Program-made: the position numbers and the translations under genes
The notes under the pieces: generated by a model
What the model was told of the DNA's origin: nothing
What the model saw: the letters and a program-made list of their open reading frames with translations, nothing else
Databases searched by the model: none
Part shown: positions 18,298 through 27,400 of the stretch, piece after piece
Numbering within the stretch: position 1 is the stretch's first letter
Layout: each line of letters starts with the position of its first letter
Source of the DNA: Arthrobacter sp. Leaf69
GTDB taxonomy: Bacteria > Actinomycetota > Actinomycetes > Actinomycetales > Micrococcaceae
DNA length: 64,000 nt
Assembly (NCBI RefSeq): GCF_001422645.1
Contig: NZ_LMLR01000001.1
Coordinates: forward strand, 622,325 to 686,324
Direction: 5' to 3'

Positions 18298-19370
18298 GAG
18301 ATACCTCCCTGGTCCCCGGTGGCGAGGACAGAAGCCGGAAGGGCGGAGCCGGCGTTGTCGGGGTCCTGGGCTGCGGCGGAGGCCGCACGCTTTGCGCCGA
18401 TGCCACGCTCGTGCAGGTAGGCCAGCACGGCGTCCGCGTCCGCGGTTTCCGCCAGCTGAACACGCAGGTGGCCGAACTGCTGGCCGCCGAGGGTCTCGAC
18501 GCTGCCGGCCAGGACGTTGATGTCAATGTCGAAATGCCGGGCGACCCCGGTGAGGACGGGTTCCTTGGCGCTGTCGCCGGAGAAGAGAATCTCCAGCACC
18601 GGCCCGCGCTGCAGGGCACCCGGCAGGGACTCGGACGGCGGCAGCGGCAGCAGCGCCTTGGCCAGCTTGCTGTCCAGATCGGCCGCGACGTCCCGCAGGG
18701 CGCCGTGTTCGATGATGCGGCCGCCGGAGAGCAATGACACGGATTCGCAGACCCGCTTCACGACGTTCATCTCGTGCGTGATGATCAGCACGGTGAGTTG
18801 CAGGCGCTTGGTGAGGTCCTGGATCAGGTCCAGGATTTCGTCCGTGGTGGCCGGGTCCAGGGCAGAGGTGGGCTCGTCACACAGGAGCACGTCCGGATCC
18901 GAGGCCAGGGCCCGGGCGATGCCGACACGCTGGCGCTGGCCGCCGGAAAGCTGCGACGGGTAGGCGTTCTCAAACCCTTCGAGTCCCACGAGCTTCAGGA
19001 GCTCCGCGACCCGGGTCCGGATTTGGTCCTTCGGTGTTTTCACAAGTTCCAGCGGATGCGCGACGTTGCCGGCCGCGGTCCGGGAGTCCATCAGGTTCGC
19101 GTGCTGGAAGACCATGCCGATACGCCGCCGCGCCGCACGGATCTCCGAGTCCTTGACGGAGCTGAGCTCGGTTCCGTCAATGCTGACGGAACCGGAGGTG
19201 GGACGGTCCAGCAGGGTCAGGCAGCGCACAAGGGTCGACTTACCGGCACCCGAATGGCCGATGATGCCGTGAATGGACCCTTTTGGTACCGAAAGAGTGA
19301 CGCCGTCGAGGGCCACCACTTCTTTCTTGCCCTGCTGGTAGACCTTGCGAAGGTCGGTAACTGTGATCAT
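18294..19370 (-). CDS. metN: Methionine ABC transporter ATP-binding protein MetN
   Basis: The 358-residue ATPase has Walker A GHSGAGKST near residue 38, the signature LSGGQRQRVGIARAL, Walker B VLLCDEPTSALD, and a C-terminal NIL domain (about residues 265-345) that binds methionine and inhibits transport when the cell is replete. It heads the metN-metI-metQ operon. No SAM riboswitch consensus is apparent in the 270 bases upstream, but an inverted repeat sits 51-102 bases before the start and may be an operator. Confidence 0.95.
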   Translation of the reverse strand: MITVTDLRKVYQQGKKEVVALDGVTLSVPKGSIHGIIGHSGAGKSTLVRCLTLLDRPTSGSVSIDGTELSSVKDSEIRAARRRIGMVFQHANLMDSRTAAGNVAHPLELVKTPKDQIRTRVAELLKLVGLEGFENAYPSQLSGGQRQRVGIARALASDPDVLLCDEPTSALDPATTDEILDLIQDLTKRLQLTVLIITHEMNVVKRVCESVSLLSGGRIIEHGALRDVAADLDSKLAKALLPLPPSESLPGALQRGPVLEILFSGDSAKEPVLTGVARHFDIDINVLAGSVETLGGQQFGHLRVQLAETADADAVLAYLHERGIGAKRAASAAAQDPDNAGSALPASVLATGDQGGIS

Positions 19371-19420
19371 CTATCCCTTGGCGGTTGGGGTTGGGCGCGG
19401 CATAACACACGCCAGGTTCT

Positions 19421-19472
19421 GAACTAAATTATGTCAGGGGTGCCATTTGGCATCCACCTGCGCATTTAGTTC
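19421..19472. promoter_or_regulatory. Nested inverted repeats upstream of metN, candidate operator or leader hairpin
   Basis: GAACTAAAT (19421-19429) and ATTTAGTTC (19464-19472) are perfect 9-bp arms; between them lies a second repeat, TGCCA-TT-TGGCA (19441-19452). A CATAAT -10-like box on the minus strand lies within the element next to one arm. Arrangement suits a repressor site over the met promoter or a structured leader. It does not match the S-box consensus I know. Confidence 0.45.
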
Positions 19473-19640
19473 GTCACAAAGGGACGGTCGATGCTGAAAA
19501 TTCGAGATATCCTCCGGCCGCCCGGGCGGCGCGGCCATGGTTCTCCGGTCCGCGGAATCCCCGCCGGGAGTTTCAGGTCAGGGCGGTGCCGGGGCGGACT
19601 GTGATCTCCATCCCAACCCCTTGTGCGGCGGCAGTCCCCG

Positions 19641-20351
19641 TTAGAAGTCTCCGCGGCTCGCGTCCTCGGGCGGCAGCACGGGCCAGTCGCCTTCAATGAC
19701 GGCGGCGGGTTTGGTCTTGCGCAGGTAGCTCTGGAAATCGGAGGCCTGGGCGGAGGCCCATTCGATCTGGAGCTGGTGCAGATGGCTGGCCGGCATCCGC
19801 AGCTTGGGGAACTTCCCGGCCATGGCGTCCAGCATACGCAGGGTGGCCAGGGCGTCGGCGGCCGAGGTGTGGGCATTGTCCAGGTCCACCCCGTATTCCT
19901 CGCACAGTGCCGTGAGAGTGCGCTTGCCCTTGCGGTAGCGGTCCACCTGCTTGTTCATGATGTACGGATCCAGCACGGGGAAGCGGGTCAGCTGCGGCAC
20001 GCCGTAGCGGGCCGATTCGGCGGCGAGCACGGTGAAGTCGTAGCTGGCATTGAAGGCGATGACCGGCACACCGGTGTCGAAAAGCTCCTGGAGAACCGCG
20101 GCGACCTCCCTGGTCACGTCCGCGGCGGGGCGGCCTTCGCTGCGGGCCCGCTCGGTGGTGACGCCATGGATGTCACTGGCCTCCGTCGGGATTTCGACCC
20201 CCGGATCGGCGAGCCATTCGTGCTCCTTGACGATCCCGCCGTCGGAGTCCACGACGGTGATGGACGCGGTGACGATCCGGGCGGCGCGGGAGTTCCGGCC
20301 GGTGGTTTCAAGGTCGAAGGCTGCGCGGGGGAGGGTGTTCCAGGTGCTCAT
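19641..20351 (-). CDS. DnaQ-like 3'-5' exonuclease (DEDDh family)
   Basis: The 236-residue protein is a proofreading-type exonuclease. Exo I reads AFDLETTG (Asp13, Glu15), Exo II is in VIAFNASYDFTVLAAES, and Exo IIIe is HTSAADALATL with the catalytic His and Asp. It hydrolyses DNA or RNA 3' ends, but the substrate is not evident; proteins of this type are annotated as DNA polymerase III epsilon-like or RNase T-like. A TAGCGT box 6 bases before the ATG points to a leaderless mRNA. It is divergent from the alkyltransferase-like gene, with adnAB beyond. Confidence 0.9.
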   Translation of the reverse strand: MSTWNTLPRAAFDLETTGRNSRAARIVTASITVVDSDGGIVKEHEWLADPGVEIPTEASDIHGVTTERARSEGRPAADVTREVAAVLQELFDTGVPVIAFNASYDFTVLAAESARYGVPQLTRFPVLDPYIMNKQVDRYRKGKRTLTALCEEYGVDLDNAHTSAADALATLRMLDAMAGKFPKLRMPASHLHQLQIEWASAQASDFQSYLRKTKPAAVIEGDWPVLPPEDASRGDF

Positions 20352-20357
20352 GCTTCA

Positions 20358-20363
20358 ACGCTA
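20358..20363 (-). promoter_or_regulatory. -10 box (TAGCGT) of the exonuclease gene
   Basis: On the minus strand TAGCGT ends 6 bases before the ATG at 20351, predicting a leaderless transcript. No ribosome-binding site is visible. Confidence 0.5.
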
Positions 20364-20467
20364 CCTGCTGCCACCGACGCTAATGCGCCGCCACCCCGCC
20401 CGCATCCGCAGCGGCCGAACCGGGCGGCGGCGGGGCCGCAGCCGGCCGCCCAGCGTCCTCCGGACGC

Positions 20468-20473
20468 TAGGCT
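20468..20473 (+). promoter_or_regulatory. -10 box (TAGGCT) of the alkyltransferase-like/adnAB operon
   Basis: TAGGCT ends 6 bases before the ATG at 20480. The same hexamer with a similar spacing precedes two other genes in the window. Confidence 0.5.
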
Positions 20474-20479
20474 TGTGTC

Positions 20480-20896
20480 ATGCGGATGGAGTATGTGGAG
20501 GCGGTCCTGGACGTGGTGGCCCTGATCCCCGCAGGCTCGGCGGTGGCGTACGGAGACGTCGCCGAACTCCTCGGCTCCGGCGGTCCCCGGCAGGTCGGTT
20601 CCGTCATGAGCCACCACGGCAGCTCCGTGCCCTGGTGGCGGGTCCTGAAGGCCAGCGGAGACGCGCCCCCGGGACACGAGCGCGAGGCCCTTGCCCAGTA
20701 CCTTGTGGAAGAAACTCCGCTGCTGGGGAGCTACACCGAATACCTCCGCACGGGCGAGGGGCGCTGGCGGGTGGACCTGATGGCCGCCCGCTGGGCACCG
20801 AGCGACGGTGAGTTCGACCGGATCGACGCGGTTGCCGAGCGGCTGGAGCGCTCCTTACATAAACTGTCGGCCCCCGATGATGAAATGACTGTGTGA
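20480..20896 (+). CDS. Alkyltransferase-like protein (ATL, MGMT family without active-site Cys)
   Basis: The 138-residue protein has the MGMT DNA-binding fold: VAYGDVAELLG, GGPRQVGSVMS with the base-flipping arginine (Arg37), and then PWWRV (51-55) where methyltransferases have PCHRV. The alkyl-acceptor cysteine is therefore Trp52. ATL proteins of this type bind O6-alkylguanine and hand it to nucleotide excision repair instead of removing the alkyl group. Its stop overlaps the GTG of adnA (GTGA), so it is the first gene of a coupled repair operon. Start fixed by the leaderless promoter. Confidence 0.88.
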   Translation: MRMEYVEAVLDVVALIPAGSAVAYGDVAELLGSGGPRQVGSVMSHHGSSVPWWRVLKASGDAPPGHEREALAQYLVEETPLLGSYTEYLRTGEGRWRVDLMAARWAPSDGEFDRIDAVAERLERSLHKLSAPDDEMTV

Positions 20897-23800
20897 GCAT
20901 CCCCAGCCAGAACCCTGACTCCGTCCCGGCCGTACCAGAAAAGCCCGCACCAGCTCAGCCCGCACCAGCTCAGCCCACACCAGCTCAGCCCGCACCGTCT
21001 CAGTCCACGCCCAGCTCGCCTGCACAGGGCGGACCGCGGGCTGCCCGTCCTGGCACCTCCGGTTCCGCGCTGCGGCTGCTGCCGCCCCGGAAGCTGCACA
21101 GCGCCGTTCCCGCACTGTCGGCGGACCAGCTCGCCGCCGTCGACGTCCCGCACGGCTCCGGTCCCGTCCTCATCCCTGGAGCGCCGGGGACCGGGAAATC
21201 GACAGTGCTCGTGGAAGCCGCCGTCCGCCGCGCGCAGCGCGACGGACTCGATCCGGAGCGGATGCTCATCCTCGCCCCCGGACGACTCGCCGCCGACTCG
21301 CTCCGGGACCGCTTCACCGCGCGGTTGGACCGCAGCCTGAGCACGACGCCGGCCCGCACCTGGGCGTCGTACGCCTTCGACCTGATCCGGCGCGCCAAAG
21401 CCGAAGGCATCCTGCCGCTGCCGCGCCCGCCCAAACTCCTGTCCGGCCCCGAGCAGGACCTGATCATCAAGGAACTGCTCGAAGGGCACACACAGCCCGG
21501 ACTTGAACTGCCGTGGCCGGAGGACCTCGGCGCGGCCCTGCAGACCCGCGGCTTCCGGCAGGAAGTCCGCCAGCTCTTTGACCGGATCATCGAATCCGGG
21601 CGGACCGCCGGGGACCTCGTGGTCCTCGCCCGCCGCTGCAACCGGCCGGACTGGGTCGCCGCCGCGGCACTCTATGCCGAGTACCGCGACGTGCTGGACC
21701 TGCGCATGCCCGAATCCTTTGACCCGGCCGGCATCATCACCGCTGCCCGGCAGATCTTCCAGGACGAACCGGACTTCCTGGCCGCCGAACGCGACAGGCT
21801 CCAACTGGTCCTGGTGGACGACATGCAGGAAGCCAACCCCGCCGTGTTCGAGCTGCTCGCGGATATCGCCGCGGGCAAGGATGTCCTCATCACCTCATCG
21901 CCGGACACCGTGGTCCAGGGCTTCCGCGGCGCCCGCCCGGACCTCGTCGCCGAACTTCCCCGGCTGCTCGCCCCCGCCGGCGGCGGCGTCCTCGAACGGC
22001 CGCTCTGGACCGCGCACCGCCACACCCCGGCAGTCGCGGACGCCTGGCTCTCCGTGGCCGGACGGATCTCCCGCCGCGCAGGCGGGCAGTCGGCGCGGCG
22101 GCTCGAACAGCCGGCTGCACCGCAGCATGCGCAACTGCCTGAAGCGCAACCTGCACCGCAGCATGCGCAACTGCCTGAAGCGCAACCTGAACCGCAGCCT
22201 GCGCAGCCTGGTGTCGCGGGCCGTGCCAACAGCACCGCCAACGGCGCAGCGGGCGGCACGGTGGAGGCGCACCTGCTGCCGTCTCCCGTGCACGAACTGC
22301 GCTATGTGGCACAGCGGATCCTGGAGGCCCAGCTCAACGACGGCCGCGATCTCGGGGACATCGCCGTGATCGTGCGCAACGGCAGCCAGCTCAGCCAGCT
22401 GCAGCGTTACCTCGCCGGCCAGGGCATCCCCGTCCGGATCCCCGTGGCTGAATCCGCCGTCCGGGACGAGGTCGCCGTCCGTCCCCTGCTGGATGCCTAT
22501 GCCGTGGCCCTGGACCCTGACGTGTTGAGTCCCGAGGCCGCCGTGACGCTGCTGACCTCGCGGATCGGCGGAGCCACCGCGATCGAGCTGCGGCGCCTGC
22601 GCCAGTCCCTGCGCCGCGAGGAGCTTTTGGGCGGCGGAGGCCGGACCAGCGACGTACTCCTCGTCGAGGCGCTGCTGGAACCGGGCGCGCTGGCAAGCCT
22701 GGGCATCGAGGGGCACTCCGCGCGCCGGATTGCCCGGATGATCCACGCCGGCCGGGACGCGGCCCAGGCTCCCGGCGGCAACGCCGAAACGGTACTGTGG
22801 GCGCTTTGGAACTCCACCGGCCTCGCCGCACGCTGGACCGAGGCCGCGCTCGCCGGGGGAGCGGCCGGGGCCCGGGCGGACCGGGACCTCGATGCCATGA
22901 TGGCGCTCTTCCACACCGCCGAGCGCTTCGTGGACCAGCTGCCCGGTTCCGGGCCGGAACAGTTCCTCGAGTACCTGCTCAGCCAGGAACTCCCGATGGA
23001 CACCCTCGCTGCACGCGCCCAGCTGGAGGACGCCGTGGAGCTCATGACACCGGCCAGCGCCGCCGGCCGGGAGTGGCCCGTGGTCATCGTCCCGGGCCTG
23101 CAGGAAGGCGTGTGGCCCAACACCAGGCTCCGCGGCGAACTGCTCGGCAGCACGCTGTACGCCGACGCCGTCGAGCACGGCGTGGACTACGCCCTGCAGC
23201 TGGATCCCCTCAGCCGGCTGCGCGAAATCCGCTATGACGAACTGCGCAGCTTCTCCACCGCCGTATCACGGGCACAGCAGGTGCTGATCTGCACCGCCGT
23301 GTCCTCGGAGGACGAACAGCCCTCCTCATTCCTGGACTACGTGTCGCCGCTGGGCCCTGGCCGGGACCGGCGCGGGTTCACGCCGGTGGAGCGTCCGCTC
23401 ACCCTGCGCGCACTTGTCGCCGAGCTCCGCCAGTACGCCCAGCTCGACGCCGGAACCCCCGAGGCCGTGGAAGCCAGCACCGTGCTCGGAGCCTTGGCCG
23501 CCGCCGAACCGCCCGTGCCCGGCGCGCACCCCGCGAGTTGGTGGGGCCTTGCGCCGCTGTCCACCGAGGATCCCGTCGTCCCTCCGGGCGGCACCGTCTA
23601 CGTCTCGCCGTCGAAAGTGGAAACCGTGCAGAAATCGCCGCTGGACTGGTTTGTCCAGGCTGCCGGCGGAGAGGCAGCCACCGACTTCGCCCGCAGCCTG
23701 GGCACCCTGGTCCACGCCATCGCGCAGGACCTGCCGGATGCCTCCGGATCCGAATACGTGGCCGAGCTGGTCCGCCGCTGGCCCGCGCTCGGGATGAAGG

Positions 23801-24441
23801 ACAACTGGGAAGGCAAGCTGGACTTCCAGCGCGCCGAAACCATGGTCCGGAAGCTCGCCCAGTACGTGCTGGTGATGCGCGGCGAGGGCCGGTCCCTGGT
23901 GGGCGTCGAACAGGACTTCGAAGTGAAACTTCCCGACGTGGTCCCGGCCGGAAACAGCGGCGCTGACACCGGACCTGACTCCGACAACGGGTCCTGGCCG
24001 CCCCGTCCGGCGGTGCTGCGGGGCCAGGTCGACCGGCTGGAGATCGACGCCGAGGGCCGGCTGGTGGTCGTGGACCTCAAGACCGGTAAGCGGCAGCCGG
24101 GTAAAGCCGATCTCGACCGGCACCCGCAGCTGGGCGCCTACCAGGCGGCCGTGCTGGCCGGCGGCTTTGCCGGGCCCGACGACGGACCGCCACCGCTGCC
24201 CGGCGGTGCTGTCCTGGCCCAGCTCGGCACCACCACCAAGAGCCCGGGCATCCAGGCCCAGCCGCCGCTGGACCCGGCGGAGAACTGGGCCCTGGACATG
24301 GTCGGCGACGCCGCCCGGGTCATGTCCGGGAACACGTTCGAGGCCCGCCACGATCCGTCCAAGGGCGGCCACGGGGGCCACGGCTGCCGCCTTCCCGAAG
24401 TCTGTCCGCTGTGCGTGCGGGGAAAGCAGGTCACCGAATGA
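20893..24441 (+). CDS. adnA: ATP-dependent helicase-nuclease subunit, AdnA-like
   Basis: The 1182-residue protein has an N-terminal UvrD-like motor and a C-terminal RecB-type nuclease. Walker A is intact (GAPGTGKST, about residue 96), but motif II reads LVDDMQEA rather than DExQD, so ATPase activity is probably weak or lost. The nuclease core is VDRLEIDAEGRLVVVDLKTGK (about 1045-1065). Three C-terminal cysteines (CX5CX2C) resemble an iron-sulfur clasp, yet the upstream fourth cysteine position reads QKSPLDWF with Ser. Two Pro/Gln-rich repeat tracts lie near residues 18-37 and 409-437. The pair with the next gene matches mycobacterial AdnAB, the end-resecting motor-nuclease. A/B naming rests on gene order and the degenerate motor and is tentative. 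Confidence 0.85.
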   Translation: MSIPSQNPDSVPAVPEKPAPAQPAPAQPTPAQPAPSQSTPSSPAQGGPRAARPGTSGSALRLLPPRKLHSAVPALSADQLAAVDVPHGSGPVLIPGAPGTGKSTVLVEAAVRRAQRDGLDPERMLILAPGRLAADSLRDRFTARLDRSLSTTPARTWASYAFDLIRRAKAEGILPLPRPPKLLSGPEQDLIIKELLEGHTQPGLELPWPEDLGAALQTRGFRQEVRQLFDRIIESGRTAGDLVVLARRCNRPDWVAAAALYAEYRDVLDLRMPESFDPAGIITAARQIFQDEPDFLAAERDRLQLVLVDDMQEANPAVFELLADIAAGKDVLITSSPDTVVQGFRGARPDLVAELPRLLAPAGGGVLERPLWTAHRHTPAVADAWLSVAGRISRRAGGQSARRLEQPAAPQHAQLPEAQPAPQHAQLPEAQPEPQPAQPGVAGRANSTANGAAGGTVEAHLLPSPVHELRYVAQRILEAQLNDGRDLGDIAVIVRNGSQLSQLQRYLAGQGIPVRIPVAESAVRDEVAVRPLLDAYAVALDPDVLSPEAAVTLLTSRIGGATAIELRRLRQSLRREELLGGGGRTSDVLLVEALLEPGALASLGIEGHSARRIARMIHAGRDAAQAPGGNAETVLWALWNSTGLAARWTEAALAGGAAGARADRDLDAMMALFHTAERFVDQLPGSGPEQFLEYLLSQELPMDTLAARAQLEDAVELMTPASAAGREWPVVIVPGLQEGVWPNTRLRGELLGSTLYADAVEHGVDYALQLDPLSRLREIRYDELRSFSTAVSRAQQVLICTAVSSEDEQPSSFLDYVSPLGPGRDRRGFTPVERPLTLRALVAELRQYAQLDAGTPEAVEASTVLGALAAAEPPVPGAHPASWWGLAPLSTEDPVVPPGGTVYVSPSKVETVQKSPLDWFVQAAGGEAATDFARSLGTLVHAIAQDLPDASGSEYVAELVRRWPALGMKDNWEGKLDFQRAETMVRKLAQYVLVMRGEGRSLVGVEQDFEVKLPDVVPAGNSGADTGPDSDNGSWPPRPAVLRGQVDRLEIDAEGRLVVVDLKTGKRQPGKADLDRHPQLGAYQAAVLAGGFAGPDDGPPPLPGGAVLAQLGTTTKSPGIQAQPPLDPAENWALDMVGDAARVMSGNTFEARHDPSKGGHGGHGCRLPEVCPLCVRGKQVTE
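20944..21003 (+). repeat. 15-bp tandem repeat, four copies, in the adnA N-terminus
   Basis: Units near CCCGCACCAGCTCAG at 20944, 20959, 20974 and 20989 encode PAPAQ-type pentapeptides in a disordered leader before the motor domain. Confidence 0.85.
22118..22210 (+). repeat. 36-bp perfect tandem repeat inside adnA
   Basis: Two identical 36-bp units (22118-22153 and 22154-22189) are followed by a shorter diverged copy. They encode a 12-residue Pro/Gln/His-rich unit in a linker between motor subdomains. The frame is kept, so copy number can change without inactivating the gene. Confidence 0.9.
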
Positions 24442-27400
24442 GCGCCGAACCGACTCTTCCCGGCGGTGTGTCCGCCGCTGTGCCCGCAGCCCTTCCGGCT
24501 GCGCGGTTCACCCCCGAGGAGCTCTCCGCCATGCTGGGGGAGAAGAACAGCCCCACAGCCGAACAATCGCACATTATTTCCTCGCCCCTGTCGCCCCGGC
24601 TGGTCATTGCCGGCGCCGGCTCAGGCAAGACGGCCACCATGGCTGACCGCGTGGTGTGGCTCGTCGCCAACGGCTGGGTCCGGCCGGAGGAAGTGCTTGG
24701 CGTGACCTTCACCCGGAAAGCCGCCGGGGAACTGGCCACCCGTATCCGCGCCAAGCTGGCCGCGCTGCAGCGCATTGCCGCGGCCGACACCCAGAACCAG
24801 GTGTTCCCCGCCGGGCTGCTCAGCACCGACGCGCTCGAACCCAAGGTCTCCACGTACCACTCCTACGCCAGCGGGATCGTGTCCGACTATGGCCTCCGGC
24901 TCGGCGTGGAACGGGACGTCGTGCTGCTCGGCGGCGCGCAGTCCTTCCAGCTCGCGAGCGAGGTTGTGGAAGCGTTCGACGGCGAATACGAACACTTCCG
25001 CTCCGCCAAGTCCACCCTGGTCAAGGCCGTCATCCAGCTCGCCGGCGAGTGCGCTGAACATCTCCAGGACCCGTCCGGGGTCCGCGGCTGGCTGCTGGAC
25101 CGGGTGGCCGAGTTCGAGTCGCTGCCCTACGTCGCCACGGCCAAGAAGAACCCCAGCCAGGCCGCGGCCGAGCTCAGCGGAATGTTGCGCACCCGGGCCA
25201 GCGTCGCGGACATGGTGGGGCGCTACACGGACGCCAAACGCGCCCGCGGCGCCCTGGACTTCGGCGACCTCGTGGCCCTCGCCGCCCGCGTCGCCAACGA
25301 GATCCCGGTGGCCGCGGAAACCGAACGCCAGAAGTACAAGGTGGTGCTGCTGGACGAGTTCCAGGACACCTCGCACGCCCAGCTGGTCCTCTTCTCCCGG
25401 CTGTTCGGCGACGGTCACGCCGTCACAGCCGTCGGGGATCCGAACCAGTCCATCTACGGGTTCCGCGGCGCCTCCGCCGGCCAGCTCTTCCATTTCGTCC
25501 GCGAGTTCCCGGTCCGGCTGCCCGATCTGGGCACCGCCGGAGACGGCGATGCCGACGCCGGCAACACTGCCCGCTTCGCCGTGGCGCCGACGTCGTACCT
25601 CACCACGGCGTGGCGCAACGGCCGGAACATCCTTGCCGCCGCCAACGCCATCTCCGCACCCCTCAGCCAGGCCGCAGCCCAAACGGGACCGGCCGGCGAG
25701 CGGGACACGGCCGGGAGCGTCGAGGTTCCGCCGCTGCAACCCAGCCCGGCCGCGGTCCAGGGCCGTGTGGTGATGGGGCGCTTTGGCACCGACGAGGACG
25801 AAGCCGCTGCGATAGCGGGCGACGTGTTGAAGTTCCGGGTGACTGACTTTCACGGGTCGGCGGCGGAGCCTGAGCCTCCCGCCATGGCGGTGCTGTGCCG
25901 CCGGCGCGCCCAGATGGAATGCATCCGGCGGGAATTCGAGGTGCGCGGGATTCCGTATGAGATCGTCGGCCTCGGCGGGCTCCTGGACACCCCGGAGATA
26001 GTCGACCTCGTCGCGACCCTCCGGGTGCTGGCCGATCCGGGCCGCTCGGATTCGCTGATGCGCCTGCTCGCCGGGGCGCGCTGGCGGCTTGGCGCCGCGG
26101 ACCTGATGGCCCTGCGGGACTGGTCCAGCTTCCTCGCCCGGCGCCGCGGCCGGCCGGGAACCATGGATGACGATGCCGACGACGGCGGGGCCGAGGCTCC
26201 CGTGATCGAGGGCGACCTCACGGACGCCGCCAGCCTCGTCGAGGCCCTCGACTGGCTCCCGCGCGAGGGCTGGACGTCCGCGCACGGCCGCCAGCTCAGC
26301 CCCGAGGGGCTGGAACGGCTCCACCGGCTCTCGGCGGAGCTCCGGCAGCTGCGCGGCTACATGGGAGACGACCTTACAACGCTCCTGGGCGAGGTGGAGC
26401 GGGCCATGCTCCTTGACATCGAAGTGGCCGCACGGCCCGGGATCAGCATCCACCAGGCCCGCCGCAACCTGGACGCCTTCCAGGACGCCGCCGCCGGGTT
26501 CCTGTACACGTCCCAGCGCGTCGATGTGCTCGCCTTCCTGGCCTGGCTGGAGGCCGCGGCCGCCGAAGAGAACGGCCTCGACGCCGCCGCGCCGGAAGTC
26601 AACCACGAAGCGGTGCAGCTGCTGACCGTCCACGCCTCCAAGGGCCTGGAATGGGATGTTGTTTTTGTGCCCGGGCTCAACGCCGGGGCCTTCCCCAGCA
26701 GCCGGGATTCGCGCTGGAGCAGCGGCAGCGCCGCGTTGCCCTGGCCGCTGCGCGGGGACCGCGCGGACCTGCCGCAGTGGGACGTTGAACACCCGGACCA
26801 GAAAGGCTGGCTTGACGCCGAGAAGGAATTCAAGTCCGCCGTGCAGGTCCACGGCGAGGCCGAGGAACGGCGGCTGGCGTACGTGGCCTACACCCGGGCC
26901 AAACACGTGCTCTGGGTTTCCAGCGCCGCCTGGGTGGGTTCCCGGGCCGGAATGGCGGGCATGTCGCCTTTCCTGGCCGAACTCGAAGTGCTCGCCGCCG
27001 ACGCCACCGCTTCGATCCACCCGCTGTCCGTCAGCGAGGAATCGCTGCCGGCGGAGAGCCCGCTGACATCGGAACTGGAGGTTGCGGGGTGGCCGTATGA
27101 CCCGCTCGAAGGGCCCACCGATCCGCGCACGGGCGCGCGGATGCGGCTGGTTCCGGGCCGGCGGGCAGCGATGCAGTCCGCGGCGGACCGGGTGCTGGAC
27201 TCCTTGGACTCCGGGGTGCTGCTGGACGCCGTTGCCAGTGCGGGCGGCACGGAGCCTGGACGGCGCCACCCGCTGCGCGGGCCGGCCGGCGGCTGGGCGC
27301 TCGAAGCCGCGACCCTTCTGGAACGCCGCTCGCGCCGGACCCTGGTACAGGATGTGCACCTGCCGGGCCACATTTCCGCGTCCACCCTGGTGGACCTCGA

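Noticed and set aside
19371..19640. SAM riboswitch upstream of metN
   Set aside because: No S-box or other SAM riboswitch consensus that I know is visible; only inverted repeats are reported.
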